Shown: positions 1 to 6,925, counted from the stretch's first letter. The stretch: 11,610 bases of DNA from Burkholderiales bacterium UBA4615 (GCA_002386465.1 DGIT01000122.1:19912-31521), one strand, 5' to 3'. Notes: generated from the sequence alone by a model not told the origin. Translations and numbers: made by a program.

Positions 1-272
1 GCTGCTGCGGTGGCGTCTTTGGCAGCGTCCTTAGCGGCATCCACTGCAGTGGCGGCGGCATCTTTCGCCACGTCCTTGGCAGCATCGGCGGCTGCACCGG
101 CAGCATCCTTGGCAGCATCAACCGCCTTGGCGGCAGCGTCCTTGGCAGCCTCAACCGGGGTGGGGGCGGGTGCCGGGGCGGCTGCGGGCGCGGGGGGCGG
201 CGCTTCTTCTTTCTTGCCGCAGGCAACGAGGGTCAGGGCAATCAGCGATGCGGCGAGGAGTGACTTCTTCAT
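1..272 (-). CDS. Small Ala/Lys/Asp-repeat lipoprotein (partial, C-terminus beyond window)
   Basis: I do not recognise this as a named gene. The 90 visible residues begin MKKSLLAASLIALTLVACGK, a lipoprotein signal peptide with lipobox L15-V-A-C18, so Cys18 should be lipidated and the protein membrane-anchored. Residues 21-40 are a Pro/Ala linker after KKEE. From residue 41 on the chain is built of Ala, Lys and Asp, with DAAKDAA-like units at 41, 52 and 63 (11-residue spacing) and again at 78. This predicts a long amphipathic helix resembling LEA-type 11-mers or an alanine-rich coiled coil. The ATG at 272 is chosen because AAGGA lies 8 bp upstream and the signal peptide starts there. The stop is outside the window. 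The opposite strand is also open here, but only because GCN/GNC codons read without stops both ways. An envelope or stress role is only a guess. Confidence 0.8.
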   Translation of the reverse strand, partial: MKKSLLAASLIALTLVACGKKEEAPPPAPAAAPAPAPTPVEAAKDAAAKAVDAAKDAAGAAADAAKDVAKDAAATAVDAAKDAAKDATAA

Positions 273-280
273 GGTGACGA

Positions 281-285
281 TCCTT
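281..285 (-). promoter_or_regulatory. Ribosome binding site of the lipoprotein gene
   Basis: AAGGA on the minus strand, 8 bp before the ATG at 272. It supports that start. Confidence 0.6.
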
Positions 286-324
286 AAGGGGCAAAGGGAG
301 AGGGCGAATTGGCGATAGCCTTGT

Positions 325-333
325 ATTTTAGCA
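325..333 (-). promoter_or_regulatory. Probable extended -10 promoter of the lipoprotein gene
   Basis: The minus strand reads TGC-TAAAAT, an extended -10 element with five of six matches to TATAAT. No good -35 box is seen at the usual distance, as is common for extended -10 promoters. Transcription would start near 318 and leave a leader of about 45 nt before the lipoprotein ATG. The gene is therefore probably transcribed separately from the upstream roxA block. Confidence 0.45.
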
Positions 334-364
334 AACTGCTGCGACAAAGACACATTTGCGCCGC

Positions 365-386
365 TCCTGAAGGGGTGTACTCAGGA
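365..386 (-). terminator. Weak hairpin directly after the DUF7931-like gene
   Basis: TCCTGA and TCAGGA form a 6-bp stem (7 with a G-T pair) around a 10-nt loop, immediately after the TAA at 387-389. No run of T follows, so it is at best a weak or RNA-stabilising terminator. It may be chance. Confidence 0.25.
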
Positions 387-881
387 TTAGAGGCCAAGCG
401 TGGTGCCTGGCAGACACACCGGGGAGGCCTGCCAGACGCGATCCCATTGCACCCAAAGCGCACGTGCCCGTGAGGCCGTGCCTGTTTCCAGCGCACCTCT
501 GAAGCTGTCGAAGTGCGCACGCTTGAGCACATGCAGGCGATCACCCAGCATCAGGCCGCTTCCATCGAATGCCTCATCGGGCAATTGCCTGCATTCGAAG
601 GCTTCGGCATGCAAGCGGCGCAGCCGCGCCAGGCGCGGTGCCCGCCGTGCGAGCCATGCGGGTTCATGCACCAGCAAGCGTACCCTCGCGCGCCGATCAC
701 GGCGCAGCCATTCACCGAGCACGGATTCGCCTTGCGGCGATTCGAGGGGCCAGTCGTGAAAGTCCCGATCCACGAGCAGCAACTCGCTGTTGCACGCACC
801 GATGACCGTCAGGACAGCCTCCTCGAATGCACTGCGATGGGTAAATTGCGCGGGCATGCCCGGCGTATTCGGCATGGTCAT
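387..881 (-). CDS. Phospholipase-D-like DUF7931-type protein
   Basis: A 164-residue soluble protein of unknown role. It resembles small phospholipase-D-like proteins I know as DUF7931, often found near cupin genes in betaproteobacteria. The N-terminal half has an alternating strand-helix pattern (AVLTVIGACNSELLLVD at about 22-38, then VRLLVHEP near 67-74). A degenerate HKD-like stretch, H117-x-x-K120-x4-D125, lies near the end, and ALWVQWDRVWQAS at about 141-153 matches the closing motif I associate with the family. Only one such half-motif is visible, so catalysis is doubtful. I chose the ATG at 881, 4 bp after the roxA stop. An ATG at 875 is an alternative, and the longer reading from 944 would overlap roxA heavily. 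No clear ribosome binding site is present, so translation is probably coupled to roxA. The family call rests on memory, not a search. Confidence 0.75.
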   Translation of the reverse strand: MTMPNTPGMPAQFTHRSAFEEAVLTVIGACNSELLLVDRDFHDWPLESPQGESVLGEWLRRDRRARVRLLVHEPAWLARRAPRLARLRRLHAEAFECRQLPDEAFDGSGLMLGDRLHVLKRAHFDSFRGALETGTASRARALWVQWDRVWQASPVCLPGTTLGL

Positions 882-885
882 GGGC

Positions 886-2052
886 TTAGTGACCCGTGTC
901 CCGCGGCGCACTGAGGTGCAACCACCCGTCTTGCGACCATGCATGCATTCGTTGCGCGAGGGCGGGGTCTTGTAGCGCTGTCAGCAAGTGCGCGGCGCTC
1001 AGCTCACGGTGATTGGCGAGTGCGCGCAGCGCTACACGTTCAGACGGTGCCGGATCGCAGACCTCGCCATTGATGAAGACCTGCGAGCCCCGCCACGCCA
1101 TGCGGGTACGGCGGTCCAGCACCACGCCCAGGCGCGTTGCCTGGCTCGTGAATTGCGACGCCGATCGCGTGCGATCCGAGCCTTCGAACCACACATCCTG
1201 AGCAGGTTCCGTGAGATAGCAGCCAATGAAGCGCTCGATCTCACGACGACGCGGGCGCCAGTCGCTGGCCCACCCCTGCAATTGCGCCACCAGATCCTGT
1301 GGCAATGCACCGGGCTGGGTAGAGGCCGCACGTCCACGGTCCGAGAAGCGAGGATCCGGGCCGCCGGGGCTGTCAGCGCTTGCCGCCAGAAAGGCGCTCA
1401 GAAATTCATGTCGCGACGGGGCCCGAAATCCGATCGACAAGGTGATGCATTCGCCCACTGCCGTGCCCTCGTGCCCCCAGCCTGGGGGAACGTAGAGCAT
1501 GTCGCCAGGACCGAGAATCCACTCCTCGGTGGGTGCGAACCGGGCCAGCAGTTTTACTGGGGCGCCTGGCACCAGGCGGCCGTCATCGGGCGGTGCAACC
1601 CGCCAGCGACGCTGGCCATGCGCCTGCAGCAGAAAAACGTCATAGGAGTCTGCATGCGGCCCGACCCCGCCACCGTCGGTGGCATAGCTCGCCATCAGGT
1701 CGTCCAGGCGCGCATCGGGCAGAAAGCGGAAGCGGCGCAGCAGCGCATGCGCTGCATCCAGATGTCGATCCAGACCGTTGATCAGCACGGTCCAGCCTGC
1801 CCGACGACGAGAGGGCAGGCGATCGAACGGGCCCTGATCGAGCGTCCATTGCTCTGCACGGCGCGCGATCAGCCTGGCCTGCACATCATCGCGCGAGGCC
1901 ATCTCCCACAGCAGTTCTGGCGAGACCGGCGACTCGAAGCCTGGTAGCGCAGCACGCGCCAGGAGCGGCTTGCGTTGCCAGTACCGCTGCATGAACTCGT
2001 CTACACTCAGTTCGCCAATGGTTTTGAGAATGCCCGCGGGGCTGGCTGTCAT
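886..2052 (-). CDS. roxA: Ribosomal oxygenase of the RoxA/YcfD type (cupin, JmjC-like)
   Basis: A 388-residue 2-oxoglutarate/Fe(II)-dependent oxygenase. The E. coli relative YcfD (373 residues) hydroxylates an arginine of ribosomal protein L16 in the cytoplasm. The iron triad is intact: H133-A-D135 in GGGVGPHADSYDVFLLQ and H194 in GDMLYVPPGWGHEG, matching H125, D127 and H187 of YcfD. The RRWRV segment at 148-152 and SIGFRAPSRHEF near 206-217 also match YcfD. The N-terminal FMQRYWQRKPLL stretch near 20-31 is the family's opening motif and supports the ATG at 2052. The rest of the chain (about 250-388) corresponds to the dimerisation and winged-helix region. The gene diverges from slyD with 13 bp between starts and leads into the DUF7931-like gene after 4 bp. 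L16 arginine as substrate is transferred from E. coli, not shown here. Confidence 0.92.
   Translation of the reverse strand: MTASPAGILKTIGELSVDEFMQRYWQRKPLLARAALPGFESPVSPELLWEMASRDDVQARLIARRAEQWTLDQGPFDRLPSRRRAGWTVLINGLDRHLDAAHALLRRFRFLPDARLDDLMASYATDGGGVGPHADSYDVFLLQAHGQRRWRVAPPDDGRLVPGAPVKLLARFAPTEEWILGPGDMLYVPPGWGHEGTAVGECITLSIGFRAPSRHEFLSAFLAASADSPGGPDPRFSDRGRAASTQPGALPQDLVAQLQGWASDWRPRRREIERFIGCYLTEPAQDVWFEGSDRTRSASQFTSQATRLGVVLDRRTRMAWRGSQVFINGEVCDPAPSERVALRALANHRELSAAHLLTALQDPALAQRMHAWSQDGWLHLSAPRDTGH
2024..2052 (+). promoter_or_regulatory. Possible slyD promoter inside the roxA 5' coding region
   Basis: TTGAGA at 2024-2029 and TGTCAT at 2047-2052 are separated by 17 bp and match sigma-70 boxes at five and four of six positions. 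Transcription would start about 7 bp before the slyD ATG at 2066. This is a weak call. It is listed because any slyD promoter must lie within roxA. Confidence 0.2.
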
Positions 2053-2065
2053 GGGGTTGCCGTCA

Positions 2066-2533
2066 ATGCAGATTGAACAGGATGTGTGGGTGACCGTGCG
2101 TTACCGGCTCTACGATTCGCAGGGCGAGCCGATCGAAGAAGGCGAGCGGGAATGGACCTACCTGCACGGCGGGTACGGGGCGGTGTTTCCTCGTATCGAA
2201 GCGGCCCTGGGGGGGCGCTCGCTGGGTGAGACCGCATCGTTCTACCTCGAGCCTGAGGATACCTTCGGAGACTACGACGCGGAGCTGTTGAAGGTGGTGC
2301 CCCGAGATCGCTTTCCCGGCGTGCTGGAACCCGGCATGACCTTCGAGGATGTACCGGGCGAACCGCATGATGGTCTGCTCTACACGGTGACCGATCTCAC
2401 CGATGAAGCGGTCGTGCTTGATGGCAATCATCCGCTGGCCGGCATGGGTCTGCGCTTTGACATCGAAATCGATGATCTCAGGCTCGCGACGGCCGAGGAA
2501 GTCGAAGCCGAACGTGCCCGTGCGCAACCCTGA
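2066..2533 (+). CDS. slyD: FKBP-type peptidyl-prolyl isomerase, SlyD family
   Basis: A 155-residue cytoplasmic prolyl cis-trans isomerase and chaperone. The first half of the FKBP domain has Y32-L-H34-G and GAVFPRIEAALGGRSLGE, then the DTFGDYD segment that leads into the insert-in-flap chaperone domain (roughly 72-117). The signature DGNHPLAG at 119-126 closes the flap, followed by the last FKBP strand LRFDIEIDDLR. It ends in ARAQP and lacks the His/Cys-rich metal-binding tail of E. coli SlyD, so a nickel role is unlikely. The ATG at 2066 is chosen because MQIEQDVWVTV aligns with MKVAKDLVVSL of E. coli. The in-frame ATG at 2051 would overlap the roxA start codon. There is only a weak GGGG before 2066. 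It converges with the metallophosphoesterase gene, with about 60 bp between stops and no clear terminator hairpin. Confidence 0.92.
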   Translation: MQIEQDVWVTVRYRLYDSQGEPIEEGEREWTYLHGGYGAVFPRIEAALGGRSLGETASFYLEPEDTFGDYDAELLKVVPRDRFPGVLEPGMTFEDVPGEPHDGLLYTVTDLTDEAVVLDGNHPLAGMGLRFDIEIDDLRLATAEEVEAERARAQP

Positions 2534-2593
2534 GGGACTGCGGTCGGTTGCAAGGTACACGGCGTGGCAGTGCATGGCGCAGGCGGTCTGACA

Positions 2594-3589
2594 TCAGGGC
2601 ACCGTGCGGGGTCGCACATGCATCGCACTCACACGAAAGCGGGCAGGCAGTAGCGGGTCATAGGCAATCCTGACCCACGACTGGGTCATCGGTGCGCCAA
2701 AGCATTCGATCCGCGTGAGGTGCTCAACCGTCTGTCCATTCGCATCACGCAGCGGCCGATCGACCCGATACCGGTGGCTGTCGCCATGCAGCAGCAGAAT
2801 CGGCTGCTGAAAGGCCTGCACAAGATCCTGAAGACTCTGCATGAATCCGCTGTAGCCCGGGGCAGGGGTGCGCTGAAACCCGGGGTTGCCGTGAATGGCC
2901 AGCACCAGTGCGTCGGCCTGGCTGCGCAGGGCCAGTGACAGGCTGTCGCTGAGCCAGGCCCGATTGGCCGATTCACGCCACTCAAACTCGGAGCGGCTGC
3001 CGGGATACTTGTTCAAGCCGTTGCTGCTGCCCACTACATGCAGCGCAACGAAATGCACGGAGCCAATCCGCCAGCGGACGTTTTCAGGGCAGTCTGCCTG
3101 TCGTTCAGGACGGCTCGCGCGGCGTTGCATGGCCTCAGGCTTGCCCAGCGCGTAAGGCGTTGACCAGAACAGCTTGCGCAGCGCAGCCAGCCGTTCGCGT
3201 GGATCGTAGCCGCCGGAAGGTGTGCGATGACAGTCGGTCCAGTCGTTATCGCCCGGCAGCAGGATGAGCGGATGCGCGCTGCGCTCAAGAAGGGCTTTGC
3301 GTCGCGCATAAAGCGCGTCTGTACAGGGCTCCATCGAGGTCTTGATGTCGCCCACATGGATCACGCATTCCAGACCATCGGCATTCATGTCCTCGATCAG
3401 ACTCGCGAGGTTTTGCTCGTCGGTCTCAAAGTATGGCAAGTCGCCGATCAGCCCGAAGGCAAAAGCCTCGCGTGTTGCGAAGGCAGGCGTGCCATCGCTG
3501 CTTCGGGCCATGACGCGTGCAGCCTGCGCAAGCGCACCGCCCGCGCCCAGAGCCGTGATCAGTGCGGTGATCAGACGGCGCTGGTTCAC
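2594..3589 (-). CDS. Exported calcineurin-like metallophosphoesterase
   Basis: A 331-residue metallophosphatase-fold protein with an N-terminal export signal. MNQRRLITALITALGAGGALAQA has two arginines then a hydrophobic stretch, fitting a Sec or possibly Tat signal, with AQA-A near 21-24 as a plausible cleavage site. Metal-site motifs appear in order: G49-D50-LPY, HVG-D81-IK, G113-DND116-W, AIH233GN and H268-GDSH272. The first block has D-L-P instead of the classical D-x-H, and the third has GDND instead of GNHD; related exported phosphoesterases often show a GDTPY-type block. Cys75, 89, 120 and 167 could form disulfides outside the cytoplasm. The substrate is unknown. The start is GTG at 3589, which overlaps the mutS stop as GTGA, so the gene is co-transcribed and probably translationally coupled with mutS. 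No working connection with mismatch repair is evident. Confidence 0.88.
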   Translation of the reverse strand: MNQRRLITALITALGAGGALAQAARVMARSSDGTPAFATREAFAFGLIGDLPYFETDEQNLASLIEDMNADGLECVIHVGDIKTSMEPCTDALYARRKALLERSAHPLILLPGDNDWTDCHRTPSGGYDPRERLAALRKLFWSTPYALGKPEAMQRRASRPERQADCPENVRWRIGSVHFVALHVVGSSNGLNKYPGSRSEFEWRESANRAWLSDSLSLALRSQADALVLAIHGNPGFQRTPAPGYSGFMQSLQDLVQAFQQPILLLHGDSHRYRVDRPLRDANGQTVEHLTRIECFGAPMTQSWVRIAYDPLLPARFRVSAMHVRPRTVP

Positions 3590-6321
3590 GGGCGCCCCCC
3601 GTCATTGAGCAGCGCATGCAGGGCGTAGAGCGCGTCCAGTGCCTGGCGTGGGTTCAGTGCATCGGGGTCGATCGCCCGCAGGGCCGCCACCAGCGCATCG
3701 CCGGCTGCCGCATGGTCCCCGTGATGTTCAGACGATGCCTGTGCGGCATCGTGCTCAGGTGCAAGGCTGGCCGATTCTGTTGCCTGCGCAAACAGATCGA
3801 GCTGATCGTCATGCTCGCGTGCGCGCGCTTCGAGTTGTTCCAGCAGCTGGCCTGCCTTGCGCACCACGGGCGCAGGCAGACCGGCCAGGCGCGCCACCTG
3901 CAGCCCGTAGCTGCGGCTGGCGGGGCCCGGGCGCACTTCATGCAGGAACACGATCCCGCCCTGATGCTCCGCCGCAGCCAGGTGCAGATTCACTGCAGCG
4001 GGCGTTGTTGCAGCCAACTGCGTGAGTTCGAAGTAGTGCGTGGCAAAGAGCACCATGGCCCGGTTGTGCTGCAGCAGGCGCTCGGCGATGGAATGCGCCA
4101 GTGACAGGCCATCGAACGTCGAGGTGCCACGACCAATCTCATCCATCAGCACCAGCGACTGTGGTCCGCAGGCCGACAGGATCGTGGCCGCCTCGGTCAT
4201 CTCGACCATGAACGTGGATCGTCCGCCAGCCAGATCGTCCGATGCGCCGATACGCGTGAAGATCCGGTCGATCGGGCCGATCTCGCAGCGCTCGGCGGGC
4301 ACCCAGCTGCCGCAGTGCGCGAGCAGGGCAATCAGTGCGACCTGTCGCATGAAGGTCGACTTGCCGCCCATGTTGGGGCCGGTAATCAGCAACATGCGCC
4401 GCTCGGGGCTCATGATGCAGTCATTGGGGGTGAAGCGTTCCACATTGGCTTCGACCACCGGATGGCGTCCTGCGCGGATTTCCAGGCCGGGCACGGTTTG
4501 CAAGTGGGGTCGCACCCAGCCGGCATCGCCCGCCACCTGCGCAAACGCGCCCAGAACGTCGAGCTCTGCGGTGGCCTGTCCCAGTCGCTGCAGGTTGCCG
4601 ATATAAACCGACAGATCACTGACCAGGCTTTCGAAGAGCAGCTTTTCGCGCTGCAGTGCCCGCTCGCGTGCGGTGAGTGCCTTGTCCTCGAAGGCTTTCA
4701 GTTCGGGGGTGATGTAGCGCTCGGCATTTTTGAGCGTCTGGCGCCTGCGGTAATCCAGCGGCACCTTGTCGGCCTGGCCGTTGGTGATCTCGATGAAAAA
4801 CCCGTGCACGCTGTTGAAGCCGACCCGCAGGTTGCTGATACCGGTGCGCTCGCGTTCGCGCACTTCCATCTCGGCCAGAAAGCTGTCGCAGCCTGCATCG
4901 ATCGCACGCAGCTCATCGAGTTGCGCATCGTGCCCCGTGCGAATGATGCCGCCATCGCGCACCATGGCGGCGGGCTCATCGAGCAGAGTGTCGGACAAGC
5001 GCTGCCAGAGCGACGGATCGATCCCGAAGGCGTCGCGATAAGGCGCCACGTACAGACCCAAGTCGGTGTCGTGTGCAACCAGACGCTGCAACAGCCGATC
5101 GAGAGCCCCGAGTGCCTGCAGGGCATCGCGCAGCGCGGCGAGCTCACGCGGGCGCACGGTGCCCAGCGCAATGCGCGACGCGATCCGTTCAAAATCGACC
5201 ATGCGCGAGAGTTCGGCCTTCAGGGCTTCGCGAACCGGCAAGAGCATTTCGACCATCTGATGACGGCGCGCAGCCTCCTGCCGATGTCGCACGGGTTGCT
5301 GCAGCCAGCGGCGCATGAGCCTCGCGCCTGCAGCACTCGCGCAGTGGTCCATTCGCGACAGCAGCGTGGGCGCTGCCTCGCCGCGCAGGGTTTCGGTGAT
5401 CTCGAGATTGCGCCGGGCCACTGGGTCGAGCACCACCCACGCATCACCATGATGCACACGCAGTGGCTGCAGATGACGCGGCACCTGACCCTGCGTGCGA
5501 CTGACATAGTCGAGCAGCGCGCCGGCTGCGCCCAGGGCCGATGGCACTGCCTCGGCATCGGTGCCCGCAAAGCTCGCCAGGCCCAGCGCCTCGGCCAATT
5601 GACGGCGGGCACGCTCCGCGTCGAACTGCCAGGCAGGGCAGGCGGTCAGCGGCAGGGCAGCGGCCGACTCGGCAAGCTCGCGCAGTGCGCCCAGCCATGC
5701 CGACTGCGGGCCGCCGACGGGTTGTCCGGTGCGAGAGGCCACCGCCGATTCAGGCACCAGCAGTTCGGCGGGCCGCAGTCGGTCGATTTCCCCGATGAAC
5801 TGAGACGGTGCAATCTCTGCGAGCCAGCACTCTCCGCTTGCCACGATCATCCAGGCCAGTGCCAGGCGTTTGCCGCCTGCAGCGGGCTGCACGGCCAGCA
5901 GAGGGCGATCCTCCCGATCCGGCAAGAGCGCTGCATCGGTGAGCGTGCCGGGGGTGACCACGCGCACGACCTTGCGCTCGACTGGGCCTTTGGAGGTGGC
6001 CGGATCGCCAATCTGCTCGCAGATCGCGACGGAGCGACCCAGTCGCAGTAATCGGGCGAGGTATTGCTCGGCGGCATGAAAGGGCACCCCCGCCATGCGG
6101 ATCGGCTCGCCATTGGATGCACCCCGTCGCGTGAGCGTAATGCCCAGCAGCCGCGAGGCCATGTCGGCATCGTCCTGGAACAACTCGTAGAAGTCGCCCA
6201 TGCGGTAAAACAGCAGCACACCCGGGTGCTCGGCCTTGATGCGCAGGTACTGCTGCATCATCGGCGTGTGGCCGGAAAGCTCAGTGTTCTTCGCGATGGG
6301 TGGTGAATTGTCTTGCTGCAT
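3586..6321 (-). CDS. mutS: DNA mismatch repair protein MutS
   Basis: A 911-residue mismatch recognition ATPase that recruits MutL. It is slightly longer than E. coli MutS (853). The mismatch-reading F44-Y45-E46 lies in GDFYELF. The connector, lever and clamp domains follow, including NLRVGFNSVHGFFIEI at about 497-512 and RRQTLKNAERYITPELKAFE near 526-545. The ATPase has Walker A GPNMGGKST at 648-656, the STFMVEMTE segment near 702-710, Walker B with D727-E728 in LVLMDEIGRGTS, and the H-loop FATHYFELTQL near 759-769. A sliding-clamp motif QLDLF sits at 840-844, and the C-terminal tetramerisation helix IDPDALNPRQALDALYALHALL covers about 884-905. No key residue is missing. The ATG at 6321 precedes the conserved HTPMMQQYLRIKAEHPG. 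The ribosome binding site is poor, with only GAAG-like bases. The next gene overlaps the stop by 4 bp. Confidence 0.98.
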   Translation of the reverse strand: MQQDNSPPIAKNTELSGHTPMMQQYLRIKAEHPGVLLFYRMGDFYELFQDDADMASRLLGITLTRRGASNGEPIRMAGVPFHAAEQYLARLLRLGRSVAICEQIGDPATSKGPVERKVVRVVTPGTLTDAALLPDREDRPLLAVQPAAGGKRLALAWMIVASGECWLAEIAPSQFIGEIDRLRPAELLVPESAVASRTGQPVGGPQSAWLGALRELAESAAALPLTACPAWQFDAERARRQLAEALGLASFAGTDAEAVPSALGAAGALLDYVSRTQGQVPRHLQPLRVHHGDAWVVLDPVARRNLEITETLRGEAAPTLLSRMDHCASAAGARLMRRWLQQPVRHRQEAARRHQMVEMLLPVREALKAELSRMVDFERIASRIALGTVRPRELAALRDALQALGALDRLLQRLVAHDTDLGLYVAPYRDAFGIDPSLWQRLSDTLLDEPAAMVRDGGIIRTGHDAQLDELRAIDAGCDSFLAEMEVRERERTGISNLRVGFNSVHGFFIEITNGQADKVPLDYRRRQTLKNAERYITPELKAFEDKALTARERALQREKLLFESLVSDLSVYIGNLQRLGQATAELDVLGAFAQVAGDAGWVRPHLQTVPGLEIRAGRHPVVEANVERFTPNDCIMSPERRMLLITGPNMGGKSTFMRQVALIALLAHCGSWVPAERCEIGPIDRIFTRIGASDDLAGGRSTFMVEMTEAATILSACGPQSLVLMDEIGRGTSTFDGLSLAHSIAERLLQHNRAMVLFATHYFELTQLAATTPAAVNLHLAAAEHQGGIVFLHEVRPGPASRSYGLQVARLAGLPAPVVRKAGQLLEQLEARAREHDDQLDLFAQATESASLAPEHDAAQASSEHHGDHAAAGDALVAALRAIDPDALNPRQALDALYALHALLNDGGRP

Positions 6322-6382
6322 TAATGGCTTGGCTTCATATCGCGGCGGTCTTGAAGTAGGCGCCCGTCAGGTATCAGGCACG

Positions 6383-6412
6383 ATTGTTGGGCGACATCCG
6401 CCGATGGCTCAA
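6383..6412 (-). promoter_or_regulatory. Possible mutS promoter
   Basis: The minus strand has TTGAGC (6407-6412) and AACAAT (6383-6388) with 18 bp between, each matching four of six sigma-70 positions. The leader to the mutS ATG would be about 55 nt. This is a weak call by eye. Confidence 0.25.
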
Positions 6413-6601
6413 TCAGAACTTTGATGGGCTGACAGGCGATACACATTGCATGCGGTGTTGTCAGTACCTGATCGCGCTTACAGATGGTCTTGGCAACGAC
6501 AACTCAGAGCAGACCGGATAGGGAGTACGGGCATCTCAGAGTCGTGTCGGGCGCCACCCTTGCCGGGCCGTGCGTATCCCATCTGATCCCTGAAGCCCAT
6601 C

Positions 6602-6631
6602 TTGCCAGAAGCTACAGACTGTTGGCAAAAT
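6602..6631 (+). promoter_or_regulatory. Probable promoter of the toxin-antitoxin operon
   Basis: TTGCCA at 6602-6607 (five of six matches to TTGACA) and CAAAAT at 6626-6631 (four of six) are 18 bp apart. The -10 box lies inside the 6621-6638 palindrome, so a repressor bound there would block polymerase. The start point predicted about 7 bp downstream falls on or next to the toxin ATG, which suggests a leaderless transcript. Seen by eye only. Confidence 0.4.
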
Positions 6632-6638
6632 TGCCAAC
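6621..6638. promoter_or_regulatory. Operator-like perfect inverted repeat before the toxin gene
   Basis: GTTGGCAAAATTGCCAAC has 8-bp arms GTTGGCAA and TTGCCAAC around AA. It ends at the base before the toxin ATG at 6639 and covers the presumed -10 box. Its position and symmetry suit a dimeric autoregulator, most simply the winged-helix protein encoded next (6922-7290). The repressor identity is inferred. Confidence 0.6.
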
Positions 6639-6925
6639 ATGAAGGCCGAGTTGATCACCCGCTTCAATAGCGTTGCCGAGGATGGCGGCGTGACGGAACT
6701 TGTTGTCTGGCGCGTGCCGCAACCGGTGCCACCTTCGGGTCATGGTTACAAGTACCGCGCGGTCTATGCCGTGAATGGCGTGCGCGTGATCGGATTCGAC
6801 AACGAACGGGGCGAGGCGACCACTGCCATCTGCATGGACGGGAGTTGCCTTACAACTTCACCACGGTTGACGCCTTGGTGGAAGATTTCATCGCCGCGGT
6901 GCAAGCGGCAAGGAGAACGCCATGA
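6639..6925 (+). pseudogene. TumE/DUF6516-type toxin, frameshifted
   Basis: The first 59 codons encode MKAELITRFNSVAEDGGVTE, LVVWRVPQPVPPSGHGYKYR and AVYAVNGVRVIGFDNERGE, typical of the TumE (DUF6516) toxin family, where the ELVVWRVP and FDNE-RG stretches are characteristic. From 6815 the family sequence continues in another frame as GDHCHLHGRELPYNF, then TTVDALVEDFIAAVQAARRTP and TGA at 6923-6925. One base is missing around 6813-6816, most simply a G from an original GAG-GGC. Repaired, the protein would have 95 residues. As read, translation leaves the family sequence after codon 59 and runs on to a stop ending at 7031 inside the next gene. The restored stop overlaps the antitoxin start as ATGA, the expected coupled arrangement. 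There is no Shine-Dalgarno sequence. It could be genuine inactivation or a base-calling error in a G run. Confidence 0.8.
6910..6915 (+). promoter_or_regulatory. Strong ribosome binding site of the antitoxin/regulator gene
   Basis: AAGGAG lies 6 bp before the ATG at 6922. It allows the antitoxin to be made even though the toxin frame upstream is broken. Confidence 0.75.

Larger units (their letters stand above)
6322..6638. other. 317-bp spacer between mutS and the toxin-antitoxin module
   Basis: No convincing gene, RNA or mobile-element end was found. It must hold the mutS promoter on the left and the module promoter on the right. A loose inverted repeat (CTGACA at 6429-6434, TGTCAG at 6459-6464, with ACAC/GTGT inside) could fold but has a 6-nt bulge and no T-run. 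The last 18 bp are the operator-like palindrome described separately. Confidence 0.5.

Noticed and set aside
10..318. Plus-strand Ala-rich open frame opposite the lipoprotein
   Set aside because: It mirrors the GC-rich Ala/Lys/Asp repeats. The minus strand has a signal peptide, lipobox, ribosome binding site and promoter.
988..1947. 319-codon open frame antisense to roxA
   Set aside because: roxA has an intact iron triad and full family length; this frame is its shadow.
2534..2593. Bidirectional terminator between slyD and the phosphoesterase
   Set aside because: I found no stable hairpin followed by T's in the 60 bp between the stops.
4315..6051. 578-codon open frame antisense to mutS
   Set aside because: It lies wholly opposite conserved mutS codons, its product has no recognisable domain, and long antisense frames are expected at this GC content.
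6429..6464. Possible hairpin or small RNA in the mutS-toxin spacer
   Set aside because: The arms are short, with a 6-nt bulge and no T-run; not enough for an RNA gene or terminator.
6811..6820. Programmed ribosomal frameshift in the toxin gene
   Set aside because: There is no slippery heptamer or following stem-loop that I can see, and known TumE-type genes are read in a single frame. Mutation or sequencing error is simpler.
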